Under the pieces are notes generated by a model, which had not been told where the DNA came from, did no database searches, and saw only the letters and a program-made list of their open reading frames with translations. Of a stretch of DNA of 16,038 nucleotides, positions 7,363-14,401 are shown piece by piece. How positions within the stretch are numbered: the stretch's first letter is position 1; the number at the start of each line of letters is the position of its first letter. The stretch lies in NCBI GenBank assembly GCA_025356795.1, contig JANXRR010000231.1:1-16038 (forward strand), in the 5' to 3' direction. Source of the stretch: Bacteroidia bacterium. GTDB lineage: Bacteria > Bacteroidota > Bacteroidia > Cytophagales > Cyclobacteriaceae. The position numbers and the translations under genes are program-made.

Positions 7363-7934
7363 TGTCAAGCCATCATATTATACGCGAAGATCAAGAGCCA
7401 GCACTTTTAGTTTTGGATGCAGTATCAATTTCACATGATAGCTTTCAACAGTTACTTGAGTGGAGCCCCACAATTATAGCGTGTGAAGGGTCTATTGAAT
7501 ACCTGCTTTCTTGGGGATTAAAAATCGATGTGGCATTAATATCAAAAACAAGTTCATTTAAAGAGCAACTTCAAAACCAGCTACCTATTCAATTTTTGTT
7601 TACAGAGAGTGATAATTTTTTAGATGAAGGTTTGGAATTCGTTTCCAAAAAAAAATATAGAACGATTAATTGTTTTGTCTCAGATAAAAAATCGTTGGAT
7701 TACATGAGTCAAAAAAAATTGTCAATAGAAATTGTTGCTTTTTGTAGTGGCATACGATGGAGTTTAATTAGGATAGGGAGCTTTTCAAAATGGTTCCCAC
7801 AAGGCGCTCATATCTTCATTCATCCACAATTGGAGATGCACACAGAGGGATTAAGTGATCAACTGATGGTGATTAATTCGGGCTTTGTTAAACTTAGGCA
7901 AACCAATAATTTTTGGGTTGGAGAAGAAATTTGA
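7362..7934 (+). CDS. Thiamine-pyrophosphokinase-like protein, catalytic motif lost
   Basis: 190 residues. The N-terminus MSSHHIIREDQEPALLVLD matches the opening typical of Bacteroidota thiamine pyrophosphokinases. 'WSPTIIACEGSIEYLLSWGLKIDVALI' spans 34-60 and aligns with the TPK strand-helix-strand that ends in the acidic metal motif. The usual D-G-G/A is E-G-S (42-44), and the usual G-D-x-D-S is S-K-T-S-S (61-65), so the magnesium/ATP site is not conserved. 'FTESDNFLDEGLEFV' (80-94) is a weak counterpart of the family's T-D-x-x-K-A-L region. The C-terminal beta-rich part (about 130-190), where TPKs bind thiamine, is retained in outline. It starts on the last base of the ligase stop (TAATG), tying it to the amidoligase operon. 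I infer a non-catalytic or re-purposed paralogue; an ordinary TPK seems unlikely. Confidence 0.6.
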   Translation: MSSHHIIREDQEPALLVLDAVSISHDSFQQLLEWSPTIIACEGSIEYLLSWGLKIDVALISKTSSFKEQLQNQLPIQFLFTESDNFLDEGLEFVSKKKYRTINCFVSDKKSLDYMSQKKLSIEIVAFCSGIRWSLIRIGSFSKWFPQGAHIFIHPQLEMHTEGLSDQLMVINSGFVKLRQTNNFWVGEEI

Positions 7935-7939
7935 AAAAT

Positions 7940-8782
7940 TTATTTTAAAATACCCATTACAATTCTATCTTTTCCATCAAGGTCTTTTTTAATACTAATC
8001 TCTTTAAAATTGTTTGCTTCAAAAAGAGAAGCTACTTCTTTTCCAAACCGTTCGTTTATCTCTACTAATAATTTTCCGCTGGGCTTAAGGCTTTTGTTTG
8101 CTAAAGCGGTAATTCGTTTATAAAAAATCAAGGGATCGTTATTGTCTACAAATAACGAGAGATGAGGTTCGTAGTTCACAACATTTTTATTCATATAAAT
8201 TATTTCATGTTGGGCTATGTAAGGGGGATTGCTGACAATACATTCAAGATGCTGAAGGGGCATATTATCAACAAGAATATTACTTGTAATAAAATTTACT
8301 TCGGCATTATGAATGCTAGCATTTTGCTTTGCTAGTTCAATTGCTTCAGGGCTTACGTCAATAGCTACCACTTGTTTGTTTACTAGTTCTTTTGCTAATG
8401 ATATAGCAATGCATCCGCTGCCTGTGCCAATATCAACTATTATTCCTTTAGATACCTTACTACTCAACAATTTTACAACCTCTTCAACAAGCAACTCGGT
8501 TTCTGGCCTTGGTATTAGTACATGATTATTTACAAGGAAGGTTCTTCCAAAAAAATCGGCCTCGCCAACAATGTATTGAATGGGTTCATGATTATTAATG
8601 CGATCGATGAATTCTGAGAGATCATTAATTATACTTACTTCTTTTTCTAATAAGACCTCAGTTTTTGTGAGGCTCAATTTCTTTTCAAAAAGTAAAAACA
8701 ATATGCTTTCAATTTCAGATTGACTTTGGTCAATAGAAATCTTCTTTTTTAATTCGTTGAAAAGCACTTTGGAATTAGCCAT
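7940..8782 (-). CDS. prmC: Peptide chain release factor N5-glutamine methyltransferase PrmC
   Basis: PrmC methylates the glutamine of the GGQ motif in release factors RF1 and RF2 using S-adenosylmethionine. The N-terminal helical domain is followed by 'GEADFFGRTFLVN' and 'LIPRPETELLV' (90-100 counted from the GTG), the SAM-binding 'IVDIGTGSGCIAISLA' (116-131) and the catalytic 'SNPPYI' (185-190), all diagnostic. Length is about 280, standard for the family. The start is either ATG at 8782 or the adjacent GTG at 8785; ATG is preferred. It converges on the TPK-like gene with only five bases between stops, and diverges from ribD across about 35 bases. Confidence 0.96.
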   Translation of the reverse strand: MANSKVLFNELKKKISIDQSQSEIESILFLLFEKKLSLTKTEVLLEKEVSIINDLSEFIDRINNHEPIQYIVGEADFFGRTFLVNNHVLIPRPETELLVEEVVKLLSSKVSKGIIVDIGTGSGCIAISLAKELVNKQVVAIDVSPEAIELAKQNASIHNAEVNFITSNILVDNMPLQHLECIVSNPPYIAQHEIIYMNKNVVNYEPHLSLFVDNNDPLIFYKRITALANKSLKPSGKLLVEINERFGKEVASLFEANNFKEISIKKDLDGKDRIVMGILK

Positions 8783-8799
8783 CACTACAATGATCTTTG
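8768..8799 (+). promoter_or_regulatory. Candidate Bacteroidota-type promoter for ribD
   Basis: TTTG at 8768-8771 and GATCTTTG at 8792-8799 are separated by 20 bases, matching the Bacteroidota consensus TTTG-N19-21-TAnnTTTG except for the first base of the -7 box. Transcription would start roughly 10-15 bases before the ribD ATG. The -33 half lies inside the first codons of prmC. A 7-of-8 match on the other strand, TATACTTG (8807-8800), abuts this -7 box and could serve prmC, though its upstream TTG is only 16 bases away. Confidence 0.45.
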
Positions 8800-8817
8800 C
8801 AAGTATAATTCTTCTTT

Positions 8818-9849
8818 ATGACTCAAGATGAACTTTTTATGCAACGCGCTTTGGAGTTAGCCAAATTAGGCACGGGTTATGTAAGCCCTAACCCTCGCGT
8901 AGGATGTGTGATCGTTCATGAGAACAGAATTATTGGAGAGGGTTGGCATAAAGCATTTGGAAGTGCACATGCAGAAGTAAACGCTATCAACTCTGTTGAA
9001 AACGAAAGTCTTTTAGAAGAATCTTGTTTATATGTAACACTCGAACCTTGCGGCCACACAGGCAAAACTCCCCCTTGTGCCGATCTGCTGATTTCAAAAA
9101 GGATAAAAAAAATAGTTGTGGCAATTAAAGATCCTAATCCGTTGGTTGCCGGAAGGGGTATTCAAAAACTCAGAAGCGCTGGAATAGAAGTAATGATAGG
9201 CGTGCTTTTAGAGGAAGCAGAAGAGTTGAACAAAAGATTTTTTACTTCTGTAGAAAAGCAAAGGCCGTTTATAATACTAAAATGGGCGCAGACTAACGAT
9301 GGATTTATTGCTCCCTTAAATCGTGATCGAAAATGGATCACTAATGAGTATTCTAGGCAACTAGTTCATAAATGGAGAACTGAGGAAGATGCAGTTATGA
9401 TTGGAGGTGAAACAGCGCTTTATGATAATCCCGTTTTAAATGTACGGGATTATGTAGGTCGAAATCCAGTAAGAATCATTATTGACAGAAAACAGAAGCT
9501 TTCCCCTGATCTGAATGTTTTTAATGGGCAGCAAAAAACTATTAGTTATAATTTAAGTAAAGATGGTGTGCATGAAAGGGTAATTTTTGTAAAAATAAGT
9601 GAAGAGCATTTTCTTGCAGATGTGATAAGCGATTTAACACGCAAAGGGATTCAATCAATTATTATCGAAGGTGGTGCTAAACTCCACAATTTATTCATTG
9701 CTGCTAATCTTTGGGATGAAGCAAGAATTTTTTATTCTCCAATTCAATTTGAAAACGGCATCGAAGCACCCATTGTAAAGGGAAAAATTATTTCAAGACA
9801 AAAAATTAAAGATGACTTCTTAGAGATAAGAAGAAATAATACCATTTAA
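8818..9849 (+). CDS. ribD: Bifunctional riboflavin biosynthesis deaminase/reductase RibD
   Basis: RibD carries out the second and third steps of riboflavin synthesis: deamination of the pyrimidine intermediate and NADPH-dependent reduction of the ribosyl chain. The N-terminal cytidine-deaminase-like domain (1-145) has the zinc site 'HAEVNAI' (His51, Glu53) and 'EPCGHTGKTPPC' (Cys78, Cys87). The C-terminal reductase domain (about 148-343) has 'FIILKWAQTNDGFIA', 'AVMIGGETAL' and 'IIIEGGAKL'. 343 residues is normal. The ATG start is right at the conserved 'MQRALELAKLG' region. No FMN riboswitch precedes it: the space to prmC is only about 35 bases. Its stop overlaps the stop of the convergent outer-membrane gene. 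Confidence 0.96.
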   Translation: MTQDELFMQRALELAKLGTGYVSPNPRVGCVIVHENRIIGEGWHKAFGSAHAEVNAINSVENESLLEESCLYVTLEPCGHTGKTPPCADLLISKRIKKIVVAIKDPNPLVAGRGIQKLRSAGIEVMIGVLLEEAEELNKRFFTSVEKQRPFIILKWAQTNDGFIAPLNRDRKWITNEYSRQLVHKWRTEEDAVMIGGETALYDNPVLNVRDYVGRNPVRIIIDRKQKLSPDLNVFNGQQKTISYNLSKDGVHERVIFVKISEEHFLADVISDLTRKGIQSIIIEGGAKLHNLFIAANLWDEARIFYSPIQFENGIEAPIVKGKIISRQKIKDDFLEIRRNNTI

Positions 9850-11090
9850 TCAAACTTCCTTTTTATCCCCCAAATGTCGCGAATGATTACATCAACAGAA
9901 AATCTGTTCGATTCTTGTTGTACCAATCCATTGGCTGTAGTTCCAAACTTTGTATAAAAGTAATTCAAATTAACGCTTGCAAAGTTACCATTGAGGGGAA
10001 GCCCCGCTCCAACACTATATCCCCAATCAGATAAAGAAGTGTTTCTAATTATAACATAATAACCTTGAGTATGAAAGCCAGCTCTCCAGCTTATGGCCTT
10101 TAAGTAATTTTCGGTAGCAAGGTTGCCTTTATATTCTCCACCAAAGGCATACCGTAAAGTGTTCTGGGTGACAATGTCGTTCTCTAATTTAGCTCTTTTC
10201 CATTCTTGAAAGGTTATGTCTGCTGCCAAAACAATTCGCTTTCTCATGTATGAAAATCCAGCACCATATTGACTCGGAAGTTTATAGGCAACCAAAAGCT
10301 TGTCGGTTTCTTTAGTTGCTCCCGAAGAGGTAGTTAAAATTGTTTGTTTGTGACCATTTAAGGTGGTACTTGTTTTGTAGGTAGCACCAAGCGTAAACTG
10401 GCTTTCTTTTACTTTAAAAAAATATTGAACTCCCAAATCAAAATTGCCTCCTTGTGCAAAAAATTTGGTGTTAGATTGCAAAGCCCCACTATAGGGATTT
10501 GCGCTTGTAATTGCCTTTTGATTAAGAGAACCCAAAACTAAACTGGCGTTTACTCCAATACTAAGATTTTTTAATACCTGATAAGAGTTGCCTAGGTAAA
10601 ATTGATTGAATCCCCCGCTTCCTTCATAATTTACTGGAATTAAGCTTGCGCCAGCCGATATTGCTTGATTGCTCGAAACATTATAAGAAGAACTACTGAG
10701 AGGAGCTATTCCGGCTACCCCTGCAAATTTCGGTGAAAACTTGAACCAATAGTTTAGGCTTGAAATTGTTCCTGCCTTATAATTAGTGCTCGTAGAAGAA
10801 TTTCTAAAAGTATTATTTTCAGAATAACCTCCAAATTCAAAAAGTTTTGATATTGGCGATGCGATAGCATTGTAAGAGGCAGGATTAGCTGTACTTAAAT
10901 TGTAATTATCGCGCACACCTATACCAGTGCCTCCCATTACGCGATTTATGGCAGAGCCTTTCCATTTTAAATCACCAATTCCGTAGATTGAATAAACTGA
11001 TCCTGAAATATCTTGAGCCCTTATAAAATTAAGTTGAAGAGACAAAAAGAGAAAAAGAAGAGAATATTTGATATTTTTTGTGACGGTCAT
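9846..11090 (-). CDS. Outer-membrane beta-barrel protein, FadL/OmpP1-like
   Basis: 414 residues with a signal peptide: basic MTVTKNIKYS, hydrophobic LLFLFLSLQLNF, and probable cleavage after 'IRA' before Gln26. The mature start 'SVYSIYGIGDLKWKG' followed by 'NRVMGGTGIGVRD' and 'TANPASY' is the characteristic opening of Bacteroidota FadL/OmpP1-like barrels. The rest is alternating amphipathic strands rich in Gly, Ser, Asn and aromatics, ending in the aromatic/charged tail of 'DVIIRDIWGIKRKFD' and so consistent with a barrel of about 14 strands. It may take up hydrophobic compounds or be a structural barrel; the cargo is unknown. It converges on ribD with overlapping stops and diverges from the lipoprotein pair at 11346. 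Confidence 0.75.
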   Translation of the reverse strand: MTVTKNIKYSLLFLFLSLQLNFIRAQDISGSVYSIYGIGDLKWKGSAINRVMGGTGIGVRDNYNLSTANPASYNAIASPISKLFEFGGYSENNTFRNSSTSTNYKAGTISSLNYWFKFSPKFAGVAGIAPLSSSSYNVSSNQAISAGASLIPVNYEGSGGFNQFYLGNSYQVLKNLSIGVNASLVLGSLNQKAITSANPYSGALQSNTKFFAQGGNFDLGVQYFFKVKESQFTLGATYKTSTTLNGHKQTILTTSSGATKETDKLLVAYKLPSQYGAGFSYMRKRIVLAADITFQEWKRAKLENDIVTQNTLRYAFGGEYKGNLATENYLKAISWRAGFHTQGYYVIIRNTSLSDWGYSVGAGLPLNGNFASVNLNYFYTKFGTTANGLVQQESNRFSVDVIIRDIWGIKRKFD

Positions 11091-11345
11091 GACTAATAAA
11101 GCGGCAAGATAGTTAAGCTAAATTAAAACTCCATTAATAAAATAGCTTCAAGAGTATTGCCTTTTGGCCTTGAGATGCATTTAGAGCCTTCAATGTTTTA
11201 TGGGCGGGCAAAATAACATTAATTATTTTTTGGTTGTAATAAAACAAAATTGAGAGATCAATCATCTTAAACTAGATAGACGGAAAATATTGAATTGGGA
11301 GTCTTAATAAGATAATGCTATTTTTGCCGTTATTTTAAAATAAAC
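11091..11345. other. Divergent intergenic region between barrel gene and lipoprotein gene
   Basis: These 255 AT-rich bases contain the strong promoter candidate at 11295-11326 for the plus-strand lipoprotein gene. For the minus-strand barrel gene only a weak TATCTTG (11111-11105) was seen, too close to the start and without a matching -33 element. No open reading frame, RNA gene or clear inverted repeat was recognised in the remainder. Confidence 0.4.
11295..11326 (+). promoter_or_regulatory. Bacteroidota-type promoter of the DUF4270 lipoprotein gene
   Basis: TTG at 11295-11297, a 21-base spacer and TATTTTTG at 11319-11326 give an exact match to the -7 consensus TAnnTTTG with correct spacing from the -33 TTG. 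The predicted start of transcription, near 11333, leaves a leader of about a dozen bases before the ATG at 11346. Confidence 0.6.
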
Positions 11346-12656
11346 ATGGAGGTTGAAGCGCGCAAATTGAATACTTTTTTAAAGCTAGCGCTGGCTATAC
11401 TTTGCTTTTCATGCAATGATCAAACCTCTAATTTGGGTGCTGACTTTGTTCAGAGTTCAACATTCGATATTGGGGTTACAGATACTTTAACATTAAATGT
11501 CTCAACAGTTCTATTTGATAGCCTCAAAACCAATAATCCAGACAAACTGCTGTTAGGTTATACCAATGACGAAAAGCTGGGTCCTGTTACCGCTTCACCT
11601 GTTTTTCAATTGACCCCACAATCGGTAACTCAATTAGATAAAAACTTCACCACTTACGAAGCACTTCGATTAACTTTTAAAACAAGCGGATTTTATTATT
11701 ATGACACGACTGCTTCTATGTTAGTTAAGGTTCACAAGGTTACCGATGAACTAAAACTTTATAATGGTGGAAAATTTAATACGAGCAATTTTACCATTGA
11801 TCCATCACCTATTGGCAGCTTAATTTTTTCTCCAAGACCTCGCCATATCAGAGACAGTGTTGAGATTCCTCTTTCTGATATAATGGGCCGTGAGATATTT
11901 AAACTTTTGCAACAAGGTGATGATCAAGTATTGCAAAGCGGTCAGTTTTTAAAATACCTCCGAGGCCTTGCCATTATTCCTGATAAAACGCAAAATACTT
12001 CTATTCTAGGATTGAACCCTGCCATTGAATTACGAGTTTATTATTACGATAAATCGGTTCTTCCAAGCAAAGAGAAACATGTTTCCTTCACAGCGGGGTC
12101 AAGCATTAATTTTAATAGTATAGTGGCGAATAGAAGTGCGTCACCAGTTAAGAATTTAAAGACGTTAAAAAACCCAGTTAGTTCTATAGAAACAGGTAAT
12201 GCAGCTTTTATACAATCAGGCACGGGCTTGGGTATTAGAGTTCAAATACCACATCTAAGAGATTTGCTAATAACAGATGGCACCTTTTCAGCTTCTAGCG
12301 CAGTATTAGAAATGTCTCCAATTAAGGGTTATAGAACTAAAACCACTCCAATTCCTTTGTCGCTTGTTGGTTACATTGTCGATGGCCAAAATTCTATTTT
12401 AAGCAACAGCACTTATTCAGCAGTTTTGGTTGATGACAATGAAAACTTAGAAAGGAACGTAAGATATAATGTCGATATCACAAGTTTTATCAACCAACAA
12501 TTGCTTACAGATGTTAACAATGACAATGCACTACTTTTTTTGATAAACGACACAAACTTTAGAAACACCATTGCTAGGTTAGCAGTTGGCGATTCTAAAA
12601 GTGCCTATCAAATGAAGTTAAGTCTGTATTTTGTATCTCTCTCAAAAAATAAATAG
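11346..12656 (+). CDS. DUF4270-type lipoprotein
   Basis: 436 residues. The N-terminus has a basic start, the hydrophobic run 'FLKLALAILCFSC' and a probable lipobox Cys23, followed by 'NDQTSNLGADFVQSS'. That opening, then 'TDTLTLNVSTVLFDSL' and 'KLLLGYTNDEKLGPV', matches the layout of the Bacteroidota-specific DUF4270 family (short linker, TDT strand, 'LLG-Y-D-x-G' region), with 'EALRLTFKTSGFYYYDTT' the next conserved strand and a helix-poor C-terminal half. The family has no assigned biochemical role; the protein is predicted to be anchored in the outer membrane. A Kelch lipoprotein gene follows after 25 bases in the same direction, so they probably form an operon driven by the promoter at 11295. 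The lipobox (C-F-S-C) is not ideal. Confidence 0.75.
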   Translation: MEVEARKLNTFLKLALAILCFSCNDQTSNLGADFVQSSTFDIGVTDTLTLNVSTVLFDSLKTNNPDKLLLGYTNDEKLGPVTASPVFQLTPQSVTQLDKNFTTYEALRLTFKTSGFYYYDTTASMLVKVHKVTDELKLYNGGKFNTSNFTIDPSPIGSLIFSPRPRHIRDSVEIPLSDIMGREIFKLLQQGDDQVLQSGQFLKYLRGLAIIPDKTQNTSILGLNPAIELRVYYYDKSVLPSKEKHVSFTAGSSINFNSIVANRSASPVKNLKTLKNPVSSIETGNAAFIQSGTGLGIRVQIPHLRDLLITDGTFSASSAVLEMSPIKGYRTKTTPIPLSLVGYIVDGQNSILSNSTYSAVLVDDNENLERNVRYNVDITSFINQQLLTDVNNDNALLFLINDTNFRNTIARLAVGDSKSAYQMKLSLYFVSLSKNK

Positions 12657-12681
12657 CTCTAACTTTTCACCACTAATTAAA

Positions 12682-13695
12682 ATGAAATTAATCAAAGCTT
12701 TACTTTTTCTCATTCTGTTGTCGGGGTTTGTCGTGCTTCAATCATGCAGCACAACTCCTACCACAACTACACAAGGCAACTGGGTGAAACGTCAACCATT
12801 TAAAGGGGTGCCACGTTCGGGTCTCATCACATTTACCATAGGGGATAAGGTGTATGCTGGCCTTGGCTATAATGGCAAAGATTATTTATCTGATTTTTAC
12901 GTGCTAGAGGGCCAGATTTGGAAAACAATTGCCAGTTTCCCAGGAACTTTGCGTGAAAGGGCAACCGCTTTTAGTGTAGGATCAAATGGTTATGTAGGCC
13001 TTGGTTATAATAGAAATTTGGATGGAGATTTTCAACAACTAAACGATTTTTGGAAATATGACCCCGCAGCAAACAAGTGGACCCAACTTAATAATTTTGG
13101 AGGAGGTAGAAGATATAATGCCGTTTCCATTGGTATTGGTGAAAAAGGATATTTGGGAACAGGATACAATGGAACAAGTTGGTTTGGTGACTTTTGGCAA
13201 TACTCGCCCGGTACCGATACTTGGACTGAAATAGTTAGCTATCCTGGAGATAAAAGGGAGGGAGCATCAGCTTTTGTAATTAATGGCAAAATGATGTTGG
13301 TAGGTGGTAAAAATAACGGATTATACATTTCAGACTTATGGGAGTTTGATCCTTCCAATGGCTCTTGGACCAATAGGGCACAAGCAACAAACAGCGATAA
13401 TTATAGCGATTTCAAAATTTCAGTAAGAAGGAGCAATGCTGTTGCTTTTGCATTCAATGATCATGCTTACATGGCAATAGGCTCTTCACCATCATTAACA
13501 TTAAGCATTTATGAATATGATCCTGCTACTTACCGATGGTCTCAAAAATCAAATTTTGAAGGCTCTTCTCGTCAAAATGCTATCTGGTTTGTAACGGGAG
13601 GAAAAGCTTACGTAGGCTTGGGTGAAGCTGGTTCTTCACACTATGATGACATTTGGGAATGGAGGCCCTTAGATGATTCTAACTTAGATGACTAA
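12682..13695 (+). CDS. Kelch-repeat beta-propeller lipoprotein
   Basis: The chosen ATG at 12682 gives MKLIKALLFLILLSGFVVLQ followed by Cys22 in the classic lipobox LQSC; an upstream in-frame TTG-type extension would put 17 polar residues before the signal and is rejected. After a Thr-rich linker, six Kelch-like blades begin near residues 45, 93, 143, 192, 249 and 297. Each has an R-x-x-A/S-type strand, a 'GYxGLGYN'-like turn and a 'DFWxYDPxxxxW' strand. Six blades suit a closed propeller. Kelch lipoproteins of Bacteroidota usually mediate binding at the cell surface; no catalytic residues are seen. It is the second gene of the DUF4270 pair and ends just before a hairpin terminator at 13723. 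Confidence 0.85.
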   Translation: MKLIKALLFLILLSGFVVLQSCSTTPTTTTQGNWVKRQPFKGVPRSGLITFTIGDKVYAGLGYNGKDYLSDFYVLEGQIWKTIASFPGTLRERATAFSVGSNGYVGLGYNRNLDGDFQQLNDFWKYDPAANKWTQLNNFGGGRRYNAVSIGIGEKGYLGTGYNGTSWFGDFWQYSPGTDTWTEIVSYPGDKREGASAFVINGKMMLVGGKNNGLYISDLWEFDPSNGSWTNRAQATNSDNYSDFKISVRRSNAVAFAFNDHAYMAIGSSPSLTLSIYEYDPATYRWSQKSNFEGSSRQNAIWFVTGGKAYVGLGEAGSSHYDDIWEWRPLDDSNLDD

Positions 13696-13710
13696 AATTT
13701 GAAAAGAAAT

Positions 13711-14391
13711 TTAAAGTCTGTTGAAAAGCTCATCGTTAATGAGCTTTTCTTTTGACGTTCTATCTATTTTTTTGGCATTAATTATCATAAGAATCTTTTC
13801 TGATACCTCTTTATTTCCAGAGACATAAACAATAGAAGGATGCACACTTAACAGATCAATTGTTAATTCACTATTATTTTCGTCCCTAAGAATTACTTTT
13901 GGTTTAGTTGATACAAGGTCTATATCAGCGTATTTCTTTAATGCCAATTTAGCTATTCTTTCATGTATACTTTCATTTGATTGTGTATTGGAAAAATCAG
14001 TTTTCGCCAAGAATAATTTTTCTTCAAAAAAATGAAGTTGAGTAGTGAGTTTAATATTTCCAATCCTTTTTTTGTAAAAAAGGACCTTACACGTTTCAAT
14101 CCTTACTGAATTATCTATGGAATAGTTAGGCTTACCACATATTTTTAACGAAGAACTGTAGGAGGTGTCAAACGTAAGACCAAAAGGTTTAAAAGTTCTT
14201 TTTGAAGAAATATAATCACTCGCGTCAATTGAAGTGTTCAATAAGTTTGCCAATGCTGACAAGCGATTATCGATTACATTTAAATTTTCGTAATAGTCTA
14301 ACCAAGAGTAACCATTGTAGTTACCATAGTTACCGTAGTTACCATTTCTAACTACTAATCTTTTAACTTTTCTAATAAATTTTTGCAGCAT
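13711..14391 (-). CDS. Conserved-looking hypothetical protein, 226 residues
   Basis: Not recognised. It starts with a basic, possibly membrane-proximal stretch 'MLQKFIRKVKRLVVRNG', then three N-Y-G repeats encoded by 9-base tandem repeats, then a mixed alpha/beta region without signal peptide or membrane helix. The N-terminal third resembles nothing I can name; 'FGLTFDTSYSSSLKICGKPN' (71-90) and 'ERIAKLALKKYADID' (144-158) look like ordered secondary structure. ATG is at 14391, ten bases after the ccmF stop, so it is likely co-transcribed with ccmF. Its last nine or so codons carry the hairpin that ends the convergent Kelch gene. A role in cytochrome assembly is only guilt by position. Confidence 0.7.
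   Translation of the reverse strand: MLQKFIRKVKRLVVRNGNYGNYGNYNGYSWLDYYENLNVIDNRLSALANLLNTSIDASDYISSKRTFKPFGLTFDTSYSSSLKICGKPNYSIDNSVRIETCKVLFYKKRIGNIKLTTQLHFFEEKLFLAKTDFSNTQSNESIHERIAKLALKKYADIDLVSTKPKVILRDENNSELTIDLLSVHPSIVYVSGNKEVSEKILMIINAKKIDRTSKEKLINDELFNRL
13723..13749 (+). terminator. Hairpin terminator of the Kelch gene, inside the convergent CDS
   Basis: GAAAAGCTCAT / ATGAGCTTTTC form a perfect 11-bp stem with the loop CGTTA, followed by TTTTG on the plus strand. It lies 28 bases after the Kelch stop and is an A-rich/T-rich flanked structure typical of factor-independent termination in both directions. It is also coding: on the minus strand it spells E-K-L-I-N-D-E-L-F near the C-terminus of the 226-residue protein, so the stem constrains both functions. 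Confidence 0.65.
14318..14344. repeat. Three 9-base tandem repeats within the hypothetical gene
   Basis: TAGTTACCA, TAGTTACCG and TAGTTACCA run head to tail. On the minus strand they encode repeated Asn-Tyr-Gly near residues 18-26. Slippage would add or remove three residues without changing frame. The repeat differs at one third-codon position, suggesting it is not very recent. Confidence 0.85.
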
Positions 14392-14401
14392 TGTTGAGGC
14401 C

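Noticed and set aside
7925..7952. AT-only inverted repeat between the TPK-like gene and prmC as a terminator.
   Set aside because: The possible stem (AAATTT pairing) has no G-C pairs and would be too weak; not reported as a terminator.
8783..8817. FMN riboswitch upstream of ribD.
   Set aside because: The space is about 35 bases, far too short for the FMN aptamer, and no conserved element is present.
11140..11240. Possible gene remnant or small RNA in the barrel/lipoprotein intergenic region.
   Set aside because: No extended frame, hairpin or promoter-terminator pair supports it beyond the lipoprotein promoter.
12631..12681. 17-residue upstream extension of the Kelch lipoprotein.
   Set aside because: It would place polar residues before a complete lipoprotein signal peptide and overlaps the DUF4270 gene; the ATG at 12682 is the natural start.
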